From Variovorax terrae (GTDB taxonomy: Bacteria > Pseudomonadota > Gammaproteobacteria > Burkholderiales > Burkholderiaceae_C): DNA of 64,000 nucleotides. A model generated the notes under the pieces. That model had not been told where the DNA came from. It did no database searches and saw only the letters and a program-made list of their open reading frames with translations. The stretch is taken from the NCBI RefSeq assembly GCF_022809125.1, contig NZ_JALGBI010000001.1, positions 434,001-498,000 of the forward strand, given 5' to 3'. The position numbers and the translations under genes were made by a program. Shown here piece after piece: positions 47,183-55,889 of this stretch (position 1 is its first letter; every line of letters starts with the position of its first letter).

Positions 47183-47188
47183 ATTCTA
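47183..47188 (-). promoter_or_regulatory. -10 hexamer six bases before mpl ATG
   Basis: Minus-strand TAGAAT, then CGGCGC, then ATG. Confidence 0.46.
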
Positions 47189-47217
47189 GGCGGGATTCCA
47201 TGCCATTCTGGGCCGGA

Positions 47218-47259
47218 GTCCACGTCTATCGGACCTCGCTAGCTATGAAAAACGTAGCA
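47218..47259 (+). repeat. 42-bp dispersed element, copy 10 (mpl upstream spacer)
   Basis: GTCC, 19 bases with CGGAC, then AGCTATGAAAAACGTAGCA. It occupies the divergent spacer between mpl and the next gene. Confidence 0.75.
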
Positions 47260-47335
47260 ATCAAGGCTGCCCTGATGGCCTGGCGATTGGCCCTGACACC
47301 GGCGCGGCCCCGCAAACCATGGAAAATGGCCGTCG

Positions 47336-47929
47336 ATGGACAGCTTGAAATCCGAGATTGCCGCCGCTGCTGCCCGCCTGGTGGTGGAGGAAGGCCTGGA
47401 ATACGGCCCGGCCAAGCGCCGTGCAGCCAAGCAGATGGGCCTGAGCGCGCGCGCCGAGCTACCGGGCAATGACGAGCTGGAAGACGCCGTGCACGAGTAC
47501 ATCGACCTGTTCTGCGCCGACACCCAGCCGGCCGAACTGGTAGCATTGCGTAAGTTGGCACTCACCTGGATGGAGCGCCTTACCGAATTTCGCCCCTATC
47601 TCGGTGGCGCGGTCTGGCATGGCACGGCGACGCGGCTGTCCGACGTTTACATACAGTTGTTCTGCGATGACCCCAAATCGGCGGAAATCGCGCTGATCGA
47701 CCACCGGGTGAATTACGAGCCGCGCACCGTGACGGGTTTCAACGGCGAGCCGGTGGAGGCCCTGAGTCTGCACAGCGACAGCCGGGAACTGGGCGAAACC
47801 ATCGGGGTGCACCTGATGGTGTACGACCACGACGACCTGCGCGGCGCCCTCAAACCCGACGCCAAGGGGCGGACGCCCCGCGGCGATGCCGCCGCCGTGC
47901 GCCTGCTGCTGCAAGAATCGAGACCATGA
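47336..47929 (+). CDS. Conserved hypothetical protein
   Basis: A 197-residue soluble protein, MDSLKSEIAAAAARLVVEEG at the N-terminus. The middle segment FRPYLGGAVWHGTATRLSDVYIQLFCDDPKSAEIALIDHRVNYE faintly resembles a nucleotidyltransferase-like core, but no catalytic motif is secure. GAAAAT lies eight bases before the ATG. It overlaps the TlpA-like gene by four bases (ATGA), so the two are probably co-translated. Confidence 0.8.
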   Translation: MDSLKSEIAAAAARLVVEEGLEYGPAKRRAAKQMGLSARAELPGNDELEDAVHEYIDLFCADTQPAELVALRKLALTWMERLTEFRPYLGGAVWHGTATRLSDVYIQLFCDDPKSAEIALIDHRVNYEPRTVTGFNGEPVEALSLHSDSRELGETIGVHLMVYDHDDLRGALKPDAKGRTPRGDAAAVRLLLQESRP

Positions 47930-48489
47930 ATCCACCTGCCTCCCCCTCTTCTTCCCCGGCTCCGGGCCTGAGTCGCCGCCGCTGGCTGTATGCCGGCGTG
48001 GCCGCCGTTGCCGGACTGGGTGGCGCGGGCCTGGCCTGGCACAAATTCCGTCCGCACGAGCCGGCACCAGGTGCCGAAGCGGCCCTGTGGGGCCTGTCGT
48101 TCGACACACCGGACGGCGCGACGCTGAGCCTGCAGGCCTTGCGCGGCAAACCCCTGTTGATCAACTTCTGGGCGACCTGGTGCCCGCCCTGCGTGGAAGA
48201 ACTGCCCCTGCTGGACAAGTTCTACAAGGAACATGCAGCCAAAAGCTGGCAAGTGATAGGATTGGCCATCGATCAGCCCAGCGCCGTGCGCAGCTTCCTG
48301 CAGAAAACGCCGGTCGGTTTTCCGATCGGGCTGGCGGGTTTGAGCGGAACCGAGCTGAGCCGCTCGCTCGGCAACGAGGCGGGAGGCCTGCCATTCACCG
48401 TGGTGTTCGGCGCCGACGGCCGCTTGCTGGAGCGTAGAATGGGCAAGGTTTCGCCCGAAGACCTGCAGCAGTGGGCCGGTGCCCGCTAG
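47926..48489 (+). CDS. TlpA-family thioredoxin-like protein
   Basis: Membrane-anchored, periplasm-facing thiol-disulfide oxidoreductase. The 187 residues have a twin-arginine-like N-terminus (SRRRWLYAGVAAVAGLGGAG), which may be a Tat signal or an anchor. A thioredoxin fold follows with LLINFWATWCPPCVEELPLLDKFY; the CPPC redox site is near residue 86. GLPFTVVFGADGRLLERRMG contains the cis-Pro region. It is coupled to the preceding unknown gene. A hairpin AGGCCC-CGCGC-GGGCCT (48500-48516) follows with a weak T-rich tail. Confidence 0.92.
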   Translation: MNPPASPSSSPAPGLSRRRWLYAGVAAVAGLGGAGLAWHKFRPHEPAPGAEAALWGLSFDTPDGATLSLQALRGKPLLINFWATWCPPCVEELPLLDKFYKEHAAKSWQVIGLAIDQPSAVRSFLQKTPVGFPIGLAGLSGTELSRSLGNEAGGLPFTVVFGADGRLLERRMGKVSPEDLQQWAGAR

Positions 48490-48638
48490 CCTCCCGGCCA
48501 GGCCCCGCGCGGGCCTTTCCCTTGATTGTTTCTCTCTATCAAGGCCGGTAATTAAAAGAAAATAGACGAAAAAAAGCGCAATAAGCTGAATTTGCGGTAA
48601 ATTCTCGCCTTCTCTCGTTTGCAGTCGTTGGAGACCTC

Positions 48639-49103
48639 ATGGATTTACGCAAACTCAAAACGTTGATCGACCTGGTGTCGGAGTCCAACGTGTCGGAACT
48701 CGAAATCACCGAAGCAGAAGGCAAGGTCCGCATTGTGAAGGGCGGTGGCGCCCTGGTGCAGCAGATGGCCGCGCCGATGCTGGTGGCCGCACCGGCAGGG
48801 ACCGCGGTGGCCGCCGCCGCGCCCGCAGCGGCAGGGCCTGCCGCGGCACCGGCTGCCGGGGTGCCGGCCGGCCACATCGTCAAATCGCCCATGGTGGGCA
48901 CCTTCTACCGTTCTTCCAGCCCGGGCGCCAAGGCCTTCGTGGAGGTGGGCAGCCAGGTCAAGGAAGGCGAGACCATCTGCATCATCGAGGCCATGAAGAT
49001 CCTCAACGAGATCGAGGCCGACAAGTCCGGCACCATCACCCAGATCCTGACCGACAACGGCCAGGCCGTGGAATACGGGCAACCGCTGTTCGTGATCGAG
49101 TGA
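48639..49103 (+). CDS. accB: Acetyl-CoA carboxylase biotin carboxyl carrier protein
   Basis: Carries biotin between the carboxylase and transferase halves in the first step of fatty acid synthesis. The 154 residues start [20 protein letters not shown], then an Ala/Pro-rich flexible linker (residues 50-75), then the biotinyl domain with [12 protein letters not shown], where the Lys is biotinylated. TAAATT at 48598-48603 is a possible -10. accC follows after 122 bp. Confidence 0.97.
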   Translation: MDLRKLKTLIDLVSESNVSELEITEAEGKVRIVKGGGALVQQMAAPMLVAAPAGTAVAAAAPAAAGPAAAPAAGVPAGHIVKSPMVGTFYRSSSPGAKAFVEVGSQVKEGETICIIEAMKILNEIEADKSGTITQILTDNGQAVEYGQPLFVIE

Positions 49104-49225
49104 ACGGCCGCCAGCGTCCACCCATGTCCCACCCCGCCTGTTGCTTCCGCGACGTTCGCGCCAGCGCCGGGCGGGAAACGAACGCCACCATCTGCGCGGA
49201 AGCGCGATGAGCCGCGAGACTGACC

Positions 49226-50575
49226 ATGTTTAAAAAGATATTAGTTGCCAACCGCGGCGAGATCGCCCTGCGCATCCAGCGCGCCTGCCGCGAGCTGGGC
49301 GTCAAGGCGGTGATGGTGTACTCCGAAGCCGACCGCGAGGCCAAGTACGTCAAGCTGGCCGAGGAGGCCGTGTGCATCGGCCCGGCGCCTTCGGGGCTGA
49401 GCTACCTCAACATGCCGGCCATCATCTCGGCCGCCGAGGTCACCGACGCGCAGGCCATCCACCCCGGCTACGGTTTCCTGAGCGAAAACGCCGATTTTGC
49501 CGAGCGGGTCGAGAAAAGCGGCTTCCAGTTCATCGGGCCGACGCCCGAGTCGATCCGCATCATGGGCGACAAAGTGTCGGCCAAGCAGGCCATGATCAAG
49601 GCCGGCGTGCCCTGCGTGCCCGGCTCGGAAGGCGAACTGCCGGACGACCCGGTGCAGATCAAGCGCATTGCCAAGTCGGTCGGCTACCCGGTCATCATCA
49701 AGGCTGCGGGCGGCGGCGGCGGGCGTGGCATGCGGGTGGTCCATACCGAAGCGGCGCTGATCCACGCGGTGCAGACCACCAAGGCCGAGGCCGGCGCGGC
49801 CTTCGGCAATCCGGCGGTGTACATGGAGAAGTTCCTCCAGAACCCGCGCCACATCGAAATCCAGATCCTGGCCGACCAGCACAAGAACGCGGTCTACCTG
49901 GGCGAGCGCGACTGCTCGATGCAGCGGCGCCACCAGAAGATCATCGAGGAAGCGCCGGCGCCGGGCATCCCGCGCAAGCTGATCGAGAAGATCGGCGAGC
50001 GCTGCACCGCGGCCTGCAAGAAGATCGGCTACCGTGGCGCGGGCACCTTCGAGTTCCTCTACGAGAACGGCGAGTTCTATTTCATCGAGATGAACACGCG
50101 CGTGCAGGTCGAGCACCCGGTGACGGAGATGGTGACCGGCGTCGACATCGTGAAGACGCAGATCCTGGTGGCCGCCGGCGAGAAGCTGCCGTTCACCCAG
50201 CGCCAGATCGAGATCCGCGGCCACGCCATCGAATGCCGCGTGAACGCGGAAGACCCCTACAAGTTCACGCCCTCGCCGGGCCGCATCACCATGTGGCATG
50301 CCCCGGGCGGCCCGGGCGTGCGGGTGGATTCGCATGTCTACACCAACTACTTCGTGCCGCCGAACTACGACTCGATGATCGGCAAGATCATCGTGCACGG
50401 CGACACGCGCGAGGAAGCGCTGGCGCGCATGCGCACGGCGCTGTCCGAGACCGTGGTCGAAGGCATCAACACCAACATCCCGCTGCACCGCGAACTGATG
50501 GTGGACGCCAAGTTCATGGCGGGCGGCACCAACATCCACTACCTGGAAGAGTGGCTGTCGCATCACAAGCGCTAG
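49226..50575 (+). CDS. accC: Acetyl-CoA carboxylase, biotin carboxylase subunit
   Basis: ATP-grasp enzyme that carboxylates biotin on AccB. The 449 residues begin [23 protein letters not shown]-grasp motifs are [14 protein letters not shown] near residue 160, [20 protein letters not shown], and [17 protein letters not shown] with catalytic residues near 290. The length equals E. coli AccC. The start is unambiguous. A 57-bp spacer leads to prmA. Confidence 0.98.
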   Translation: MFKKILVANRGEIALRIQRACRELGVKAVMVYSEADREAKYVKLAEEAVCIGPAPSGLSYLNMPAIISAAEVTDAQAIHPGYGFLSENADFAERVEKSGFQFIGPTPESIRIMGDKVSAKQAMIKAGVPCVPGSEGELPDDPVQIKRIAKSVGYPVIIKAAGGGGGRGMRVVHTEAALIHAVQTTKAEAGAAFGNPAVYMEKFLQNPRHIEIQILADQHKNAVYLGERDCSMQRRHQKIIEEAPAPGIPRKLIEKIGERCTAACKKIGYRGAGTFEFLYENGEFYFIEMNTRVQVEHPVTEMVTGVDIVKTQILVAAGEKLPFTQRQIEIRGHAIECRVNAEDPYKFTPSPGRITMWHAPGGPGVRVDSHVYTNYFVPPNYDSMIGKIIVHGDTREEALARMRTALSETVVEGINTNIPLHRELMVDAKFMAGGTNIHYLEEWLSHHKR

Positions 50576-50632
50576 AGCCTGCCCGGTTCGCCGCCGGGGG
50601 CCTGGCCCTGCGGGCGGCCTGATGGAGAAACG

Positions 50633-51514
50633 ATGTTTGAGCTGAGCCTGCTGTGCCCGGAAGACCGGGTCGAAACCCTGAGCGATGCGCTCGATGCACT
50701 CGATGCGCTGAGCGTTTCCGTGGAAGACGCGGACGCGCAGACCGATGCCGAGCAAGCCCTGTTCGGCGAGCCCGGCATGCCGCCGCCCAAGGACGGCTGG
50801 CAGCGTTCGCGCATGCTGGCGCTGTTCGCAACGGAATCCCTGGCGCTGGAGGCCCGCACGCTGCTGACGGCGCAGGACTTCTTTGCGGACTGCCGGATCC
50901 TGGGGCTGGCCCCGGTGCCCGAGCAGGACTGGGTGCGCTTGACGCAGTCGCAATTCGATCCGGTGGAGATCACGCCGGAATTCTGGATCGTGCCGACCTG
51001 GCACGAGCCGCCCGCGCAGGCGCGCCAGATCATCCGGCTCGATCCGGGCCTGGCTTTCGGCACCGGCACCCATCCGACCACGCGCATGTGCCTGCGCTGG
51101 ATCGCGCGCCACGGCCTGGCGGGCCAGCGGGTGCTCGACTACGGCTGCGGCTCCGGCATCCTGGCCATCGGGGCCGCCAAGTACGGCGCTGCCGACGTCG
51201 ATGCGGTGGACATCGACGAGGCCGCCGTGCAATCCACGGTGCTCAATGCGCAGGCCAATGGCGTCACGCTGCGCTCGGGCCTGCCGGACCAGGCCAGCGG
51301 CACCTACCAGACGGTGCTGGCCAACATCCTGGCCACGCCGCTCAAGGTGCTGGCGCCGCTGCTGTGCGCGCGGGTCGCGCCCGGCGGTTCGCTGGTGCTG
51401 GCCGGCATCCTGGAGCGCCAGGCCGAGGAGCTCCAGGCCGCGTATGCACCGCATGCCCGCCTGGTCGTGGCCGACCGCGAAGATGGCTGGATCCTGATGA
51501 CCGCCGTGCTCTGA
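50633..51514 (+). CDS. prmA: Ribosomal protein L11 methyltransferase
   Basis: SAM-dependent trimethylation of ribosomal protein L11. The 293 residues have an N-terminal substrate-recognition domain, the linker LDPGLAFGTGTHPTTRMCL, and the SAM site VLDYGCGSGILAIGAAKYGA near residue 165. VDIDEAAVQST follows, then the catalytic NILATPLKVLAP. The position after accC is common in proteobacteria. Confidence 0.96.
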   Translation: MFELSLLCPEDRVETLSDALDALDALSVSVEDADAQTDAEQALFGEPGMPPPKDGWQRSRMLALFATESLALEARTLLTAQDFFADCRILGLAPVPEQDWVRLTQSQFDPVEITPEFWIVPTWHEPPAQARQIIRLDPGLAFGTGTHPTTRMCLRWIARHGLAGQRVLDYGCGSGILAIGAAKYGAADVDAVDIDEAAVQSTVLNAQANGVTLRSGLPDQASGTYQTVLANILATPLKVLAPLLCARVAPGGSLVLAGILERQAEELQAAYAPHARLVVADREDGWILMTAVL

Positions 51515-51543
51515 CGCCGGGGCGGGGCGCGGGAACCAGCCCC

Positions 51544-51549
51544 TACAAT
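51544..51549 (+). promoter_or_regulatory. -10 hexamer before the DUF3426 gene
   Basis: TACAAT, nine bases, then ATG at 51559; no ribosome site is evident. Confidence 0.42.
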
Positions 51550-51558
51550 CGATCGCTC

Positions 51559-52557
51559 ATGAGCCTCATCACACGCTGCCCCGCCTGCGCAACGATGTTC
51601 AAAGTCGTGCCCGACCAACTCAGGATCTCCGAGGGTTGGGTGCGCTGCGGCCACTGCACCGAGGTCTTCGATGCGGCGCTGTATCTGCAGACCGATGTGC
51701 CACCGGCACCGGCTGCCGAGCCGACCTCGGTGCCGCACGGCGAGGTGATGCCCCCGGTGGCGCAGGTGCCCGAGCCTGAACCTGTTGAACACGAGCCCGA
51801 GCTTGCGCCTGCGCCGGCCGCTCCGGCGGCCGAGGTGTTCCCGGCCACCGATGCGCCGGTGCCGGTCGTGAAGCTGGTGCCCGACGAGCTGGAGGAGGCC
51901 GCGCCGTCCCAGCCCGCCGTGCTGCAGCCCGAAACCCGAACGGAAGAGGCTGTGCAGGAGACGCGGGTCGATGAAGTGGTGGCCGCCAGCGCGCCGATTC
52001 CCCCGGCCGAGGAGCCGGAGCAGGCCTTGCACGATGTCTCGTTCGTGCGCGAGGCCCGGCGCAAGGCCTTCTGGCGCCGTCCCCTGGTGCGCACGGCGCT
52101 GGCGCTGGTGTGCCTGGCCTTGCTGTCGCTGCTGGCGCTGCAGGTGGCGGTGCAGGAGCGCGACCGCGTGGCCGCGCTCGAGCCGCGTGCCCGTCCCTGG
52201 CTGATGGAACTGTGCGCACCGCTGCAATGCAGCGTGGCGCCGCTGCGGCAGATCGAATCCATCGTGATCGACAGCTCCTCGTTCAACAAGATGCGCGGCG
52301 ATGCCTACCGCCTGAGTTTTACCCTCAAGAACACGGCGCCCATGGCGTTGGCGCTGCCTGCCATCGAACTTGCGCTGACCGACACGCAGGACCAGCCCGT
52401 GCTGCGCCGCGTGCTGCAGCCTGCCGAGCTCGGCGCCGCGCCGGCGGTGCTGGGCGCGGGCGGCGAGTGGACCGGTTCTTTCGCGGTCAGCGTGGCGGGC
52501 AACGGTAACGGTGCCGCGCGCATTGCGGGCTACCGCATGCTGGCGTTCTATCCCTGA
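51559..52557 (+). CDS. Zinc-ribbon and DUF3426 domain membrane protein
   Basis: The 332 residues begin with an MJ0042-type zinc ribbon (CPAC near residue 7 and CGHC near 29). A long acidic, Pro/Ala/Glu-rich disordered region (about 45-165) follows, then one membrane helix (VRTALALVCLALLSLLALQV) and a periplasmic DUF3426 domain with ELCAPLQCSVAPLRQIESI. This architecture is common next to prmA in Burkholderiales; the function is unknown. The ATG is at 51559. Confidence 0.9.
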   Translation: MSLITRCPACATMFKVVPDQLRISEGWVRCGHCTEVFDAALYLQTDVPPAPAAEPTSVPHGEVMPPVAQVPEPEPVEHEPELAPAPAAPAAEVFPATDAPVPVVKLVPDELEEAAPSQPAVLQPETRTEEAVQETRVDEVVAASAPIPPAEEPEQALHDVSFVREARRKAFWRRPLVRTALALVCLALLSLLALQVAVQERDRVAALEPRARPWLMELCAPLQCSVAPLRQIESIVIDSSSFNKMRGDAYRLSFTLKNTAPMALALPAIELALTDTQDQPVLRRVLQPAELGAAPAVLGAGGEWTGSFAVSVAGNGNGAARIAGYRMLAFYP

Positions 52558-52588
52558 TTTTCAACTTCAAGACCTGAAAGAGGCATTC

Positions 52589-53491
52589 ATGGCAGCAGTC
52601 ATTTGCGGCTCCCTGGCGTTCGACACCATCATGACGTTCGAGGGCCGCTTCTCGGAGCAAATCCTGCCCGACCAACTCCACATCCTCAATGTCTCCTTCC
52701 TGGTGCCGGCGTTGCGGCGCGACTTCGGTGGCTGCGCCGGCAACATCGCCTACAGCCTGAAGGCGCTGGGCGGGGTGCCGCTGCCGATGGCCACCGTGGG
52801 CAGCGATGGCGCCGACTACCTGCAGCGCCTGCAGGGCCTCGGCATCCGTACCGACTTCGTGCGGCAGGTGAACGACACCTACACCGCGCAGGCGATGATC
52901 ATGACGGACCGCGACAACAACCAGATCACCGCGTTCCACCCGGGCGCGATGATGCAGGCCCACATCACCCGGATCGAGGCGCGGCCCGACATCGCGCTGG
53001 GCATCATCTCGCCCGATGGCCGCGACGCCATGCTGCAGCATGCCGAGCAGTTCAAGGCCGCCGGCATCCCGTTCGTCTTCGACCCGGGGCAGGGCCTGCC
53101 GATGTTCGACGGCCCCGAGCTTGCGCACTTCATCGAGCAGGCCAGCTGGGTCACGGTCAACGACTACGAAGGCAAGATGCTGAGTGAGCGCACGGGCTGG
53201 AGCCCTGCCGAGATGTCGCGCCACGTGCGGGGGCTGATCGTGACGCTGGGCGCGCACGGCAGCGAAGTCTGGATCGACGGCGAGAAGACCATGGTGGCGC
53301 CGGTGAAGGCCGACGAGGTCGTGGACCCTACCGGTTGCGGCGATGCCTACCGTGGTGCCTTGCTCTACGGCCTGGAGCGCGGCTGGTCGTTGGAGCGCTG
53401 CGCGGCGCTGGGCAACCGCATCGGCGCCATCAAGATCGCCCAGCGCGGGCCGCAGAACTACACGCTGGATTTGAAGGAAATCGAGCTGTAG
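52589..53491 (+). CDS. PfkB-family carbohydrate/nucleoside kinase
   Basis: Phosphorylates a sugar or nucleoside; substrate not determined, with adenosine or ribokinase-like candidates. The 300 residues start MAAVICGSLAFDTIMTFEGR, preceded by GAAAGAGG. PfkB motifs are GGCAGNIAYSLKALGG near residue 50 and DPTGCGDAYRGALLYGL near 250, which forms the anion hole with the catalytic Asp. The stop codon is immediately followed by a 42-bp element. Confidence 0.93.
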   Translation: MAAVICGSLAFDTIMTFEGRFSEQILPDQLHILNVSFLVPALRRDFGGCAGNIAYSLKALGGVPLPMATVGSDGADYLQRLQGLGIRTDFVRQVNDTYTAQAMIMTDRDNNQITAFHPGAMMQAHITRIEARPDIALGIISPDGRDAMLQHAEQFKAAGIPFVFDPGQGLPMFDGPELAHFIEQASWVTVNDYEGKMLSERTGWSPAEMSRHVRGLIVTLGAHGSEVWIDGEKTMVAPVKADEVVDPTGCGDAYRGALLYGLERGWSLERCAALGNRIGAIKIAQRGPQNYTLDLKEIEL

Positions 53492-53532
53492 TCCTCGTCG
53501 GCGGGACAGAGAGTGCTCTGTTTTTGATAGCG
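53491..53532 (+). repeat. 42-bp dispersed element, copy 11 (between kinase and DUF167 genes)
   Basis: GTCC, 19 bases with GGGAC, then TGCTCTGTTTTTGATAGCG. It begins at the last base of the kinase stop codon and ends one base before the stop codon of the convergent DUF167 gene, filling their 42-bp junction. Confidence 0.82.
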
Positions 53533-53533
53533 C

Positions 53534-53842
53534 TCACGTCACCAGCGAAAGCCAGTCGGCCGCGGCTGCGGCCTGCGCTGTGACACGCAGCTGCTTGCGC
53601 CTCGATGTCGCGCCCCGAACCAGTTCGACGGATGAGCGCGCGACGCCCAGCGTGTCCGCCAGCCAGAGGATCAGCGCCTGATTTGCCTTGCCGTCGACAG
53701 GCACCGCTTTCAGGCGCACGCGCAGCGCGCCGTCATGCAGGCCATCGGCCCGGCTCTGTGCGGCATGGGGCATGACGTGGACATCGACAATCACCGCGCC
53801 CGTCTTTTCCAGGCGGAGGAAGCTGGCGGCAGGGAGGTTCAT
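53534..53842 (-). CDS. DUF167 (YggU-family) protein
   Basis: A 102-residue protein of the UPF0235/YggU family, function unknown. The family core is seen in VHVMPHAAQSRADGLHDGALRVRLKAVPVDGKANQALILWLADTLGV, followed by VELVRGATSRRKQLRV. The start at 53842 (MNLPAASFL) is chosen over a codon at 53896, which would run into the neighbouring terminator hairpin. Confidence 0.92.
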   Translation of the reverse strand: MNLPAASFLRLEKTGAVIVDVHVMPHAAQSRADGLHDGALRVRLKAVPVDGKANQALILWLADTLGVARSSVELVRGATSRRKQLRVTAQAAAAADWLSLVT

Positions 53843-53871
53843 GGCGTGCTCTGGCGGTTCGGTGGAGGCAT

Positions 53872-53902
53872 GAAAAAGCCCGATGCCTTGCGGCACCGGG
53901 CT
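53872..53902 (-). terminator. Rho-independent terminator of the histone H1-like gene
   Basis: Minus strand: AGCCCGGTGCC-GCAA-GGCATCGGGCT with one G-T wobble and a stable GCAA loop, followed by TTTTC. It lies 26 bp after the stop. Confidence 0.92.
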
Positions 53903-53928
53903 TGAGAAGCGGTTACCCGCTTGCTGCC

Positions 53929-54384
53929 TCAGGGCTTGCTGGCCGTGGGAAACGGCCAGGCAGCCTGCGGGTTCAGAGTGGTCTGAGCCGCGGGGGCAGC
54001 CGGGGCGGCTGCTTTGGCAGCGGGCTTCTTCGCTGCTTTCTTCGCAGCGGGCTTCTTCGCTGCTTTTTTGGCCGCAGGCTTTTTCTTCGCCGGGGCTTTC
54101 TTGGCGGCGGCCTTCTTCGCCGGGGCCTTCTTGGCTACCGCCTTTTTCGCGGGCGCCTTCTTGGCAGCGGCCTTCTTCGCCGGAGCCTTCTTGGCGGCTA
54201 CCTTCTTGGCAGCGGGCTTCTTGGCTGCGACTTTCTTCGCCGGAGCCTTCTTCGCCGGAGCCTTCTTGGCGGCTACCTTCTTGGCCGGTGCCTTCTTCGC
54301 AACCGGTTTCTTCGCAGCGGCCTTCTTGGCGGCCGGTTTCTTAGCAGCGGCCTTCTTAGCGGCCGGTTTCTTTGCAGTTGCCAT
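53929..54384 (-). CDS. Histone H1-like Ala/Lys/Pro-rich nucleoid protein
   Basis: A 151-residue very basic protein built almost wholly of [18 protein letters not shown] pentapeptide-like repeats (residues 3-130). The short tail [20 protein letters not shown] is non-basic. It resembles bacterial H1-like proteins that bind DNA nonspecifically. The ATG at 54384 lies six bases after AAGGAG; an adjacent ATG at 54387 is less well spaced. The repeat length may vary between strains. A strong terminator follows. Confidence 0.9.
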   Translation of the reverse strand: MATAKKPAAKKAAAKKPAAKKAAAKKPVAKKAPAKKVAAKKAPAKKAPAKKVAAKKPAAKKVAAKKAPAKKAAAKKAPAKKAVAKKAPAKKAAAKKAPAKKKPAAKKAAKKPAAKKAAKKPAAKAAAPAAPAAQTTLNPQAAWPFPTASKP

Positions 54385-54444
54385 CATTTTCTCCTTGATC
54401 AAGTTGCAAAGAGCACTTCACGCTTGTTGGTTTGCATGAAGCGA

Positions 54445-54478
54445 TTCATGGTGTTGGGGCCGGCCCCAGCACCATGAA
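54445..54478 (-). repeat. 34-bp near-perfect palindrome downstream of nrdB
   Basis: The arms TTCATGGTG...CACCATGAA enclose the self-complementary core TGGGGCCGGCCCCA, with one mismatched pair (54454/54469). It lies about 80 bp after the nrdB stop and about 60 bp before the histone-like gene. No T-run follows on either strand. It may stabilise the nrdB mRNA 3' end, terminate weakly, or bind a protein. Confidence 0.75.
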
Positions 54479-54560
54479 CAGGGGAGCACTCCCCGCGTGC
54501 GCGCTCTGCGGCGCCATCAGCGGTGGGTGCGATTCTTGAACTCATTGTCGTTATGGATGC

Positions 54561-55763
54561 TCAATCCCACGAAAGCGCGCCACCCGATTGATACTCGATC
54601 ACGCGGGTCTCGAAGAAGTTGCGCTCTTTCTTCAGGTCGATCATCTCGCTCATCCAGGGAAACGGATTCTCCTCGTTCGGGAACAGTGCTTCCAGCCCGA
54701 TCTGCGTGGCGCGCCGGTTGGCGATGTAGCGCAGGTAGCCCTTGAACATCGAGGCGTTCATGCCGAGCACGCCGCGCGGCATGGTGTCCTCGGCGTACTT
54801 GTACTCGAGCTCGACAGCCTTCATGAACAAGGCCTTGATCTCGGTCTTGAATTCGGCGGTCCAGAGGTGCGGGTTCTCGAGCTTGAGCTGGTTGATCAGG
54901 TCGATGCCGAAGTTGCAGTGCATCGACTCGTCGCGCAGGATGTACTGGTACTGCTCGGCAGCGCCGGTCATCTTGTTCTGGCGGCCCAGGGCGAGGATCT
55001 GGGTGAAGCCGACATAGAAGAACAGGCCTTCCATCAGGCAGGCGAACACGATCAGCGACTTCAGCAGCGTCTGGTCGGTTTCGGGTGTGCCGGTCTTGAA
55101 GTTCGGGTCCATGATGGCTTCGATGAACGGGATCAGGAACTGGTCCTTCTCCCGGATCGACTGGACTTCGTTGTAGGCGTTGAAGATCTCGCTCTCATCC
55201 AGCCCCAGCGACTCCACGATGTACTGGTAGGCGTGGGTATGGATGGCTTCCTCGAAGGCCTGGCGCAGCAGGAACTGGCGGCATTCAGGCGCCGTGATGT
55301 GGCGGTAGGTGCCCAGCACGATGTTGTTGGCGGCCAGCGAGTCGGCGGTCACGAAGAAGCCGAGGTTGCGCTTGATGATGCGGCGCTCGTCCTCGGTCAG
55401 GCCGTTCGGGTCTTTCCACAGCGCGATGTCGCGCGTCATGTTCACTTCCTGCGGCATCCAGTGGTTGGCGCAGGTGGCGAGGTATTTTTCCCAGGCCCAC
55501 TTGTACTTGAACGGCACCAGCTGGTTGACGTCGGTCTGGCCGTTGATGATGCGCTTGTCAGCGGCCCGGACCCGGCGCTCGCTGGTGGGCTGAATGGTGG
55601 GGGCGGTGGCTGCAACCGGCACAGGCGCTCCGTCATGGAGTGTGCGCGGGGCTGGCGAAAGAGGCGGAAGTTCCATCGAGCGGTTGCTGGATGAACCGCT
55701 GGTGAGTGGCTGTTGCAATCCGTTTTGCACAGAGGGCTTGACTTCTTCGTCCCAGGTCAACAT
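54561..55763 (-). CDS. nrdB: Ribonucleoside-diphosphate reductase class Ia, beta subunit
   Basis: Provides the diiron-tyrosyl radical for deoxyribonucleotide synthesis. The 400 residues have an unconserved N-terminal extension of about 75 residues before the ferritin-like fold. Iron ligands and the radical Tyr are in [37 protein letters not shown] and [10 protein letters not shown]. The ATG at 55763 is used; a TTG 12 bases upstream is less likely. It follows nrdA after 126 bp. The C-terminal QSGGALSWD is the NrdA-binding tail type. Confidence 0.96.
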   Translation of the reverse strand: MLTWDEEVKPSVQNGLQQPLTSGSSSNRSMELPPLSPAPRTLHDGAPVPVAATAPTIQPTSERRVRAADKRIINGQTDVNQLVPFKYKWAWEKYLATCANHWMPQEVNMTRDIALWKDPNGLTEDERRIIKRNLGFFVTADSLAANNIVLGTYRHITAPECRQFLLRQAFEEAIHTHAYQYIVESLGLDESEIFNAYNEVQSIREKDQFLIPFIEAIMDPNFKTGTPETDQTLLKSLIVFACLMEGLFFYVGFTQILALGRQNKMTGAAEQYQYILRDESMHCNFGIDLINQLKLENPHLWTAEFKTEIKALFMKAVELEYKYAEDTMPRGVLGMNASMFKGYLRYIANRRATQIGLEALFPNEENPFPWMSEMIDLKKERNFFETRVIEYQSGGALSWD

Positions 55764-55889
55764 AGAGGATTCCAATATTCAAATTATCAGAGCAACGATG
55801 TGAAATGAAAAGTGTTCATTCACATCGTTGCCCGATTGTGTTGCTCAATTGCATCGAAACCCATTCGGAATTTCGCAGCAGCGAGGGCC

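Noticed and set aside
53990..54380. Short regularly repeated units suggesting a CRISPR-like or satellite array
   Set aside because: The repeats are codons for [10 protein letters not shown] units of a continuous histone H1-like reading frame with ribosome site and terminator; there are no unique spacers.
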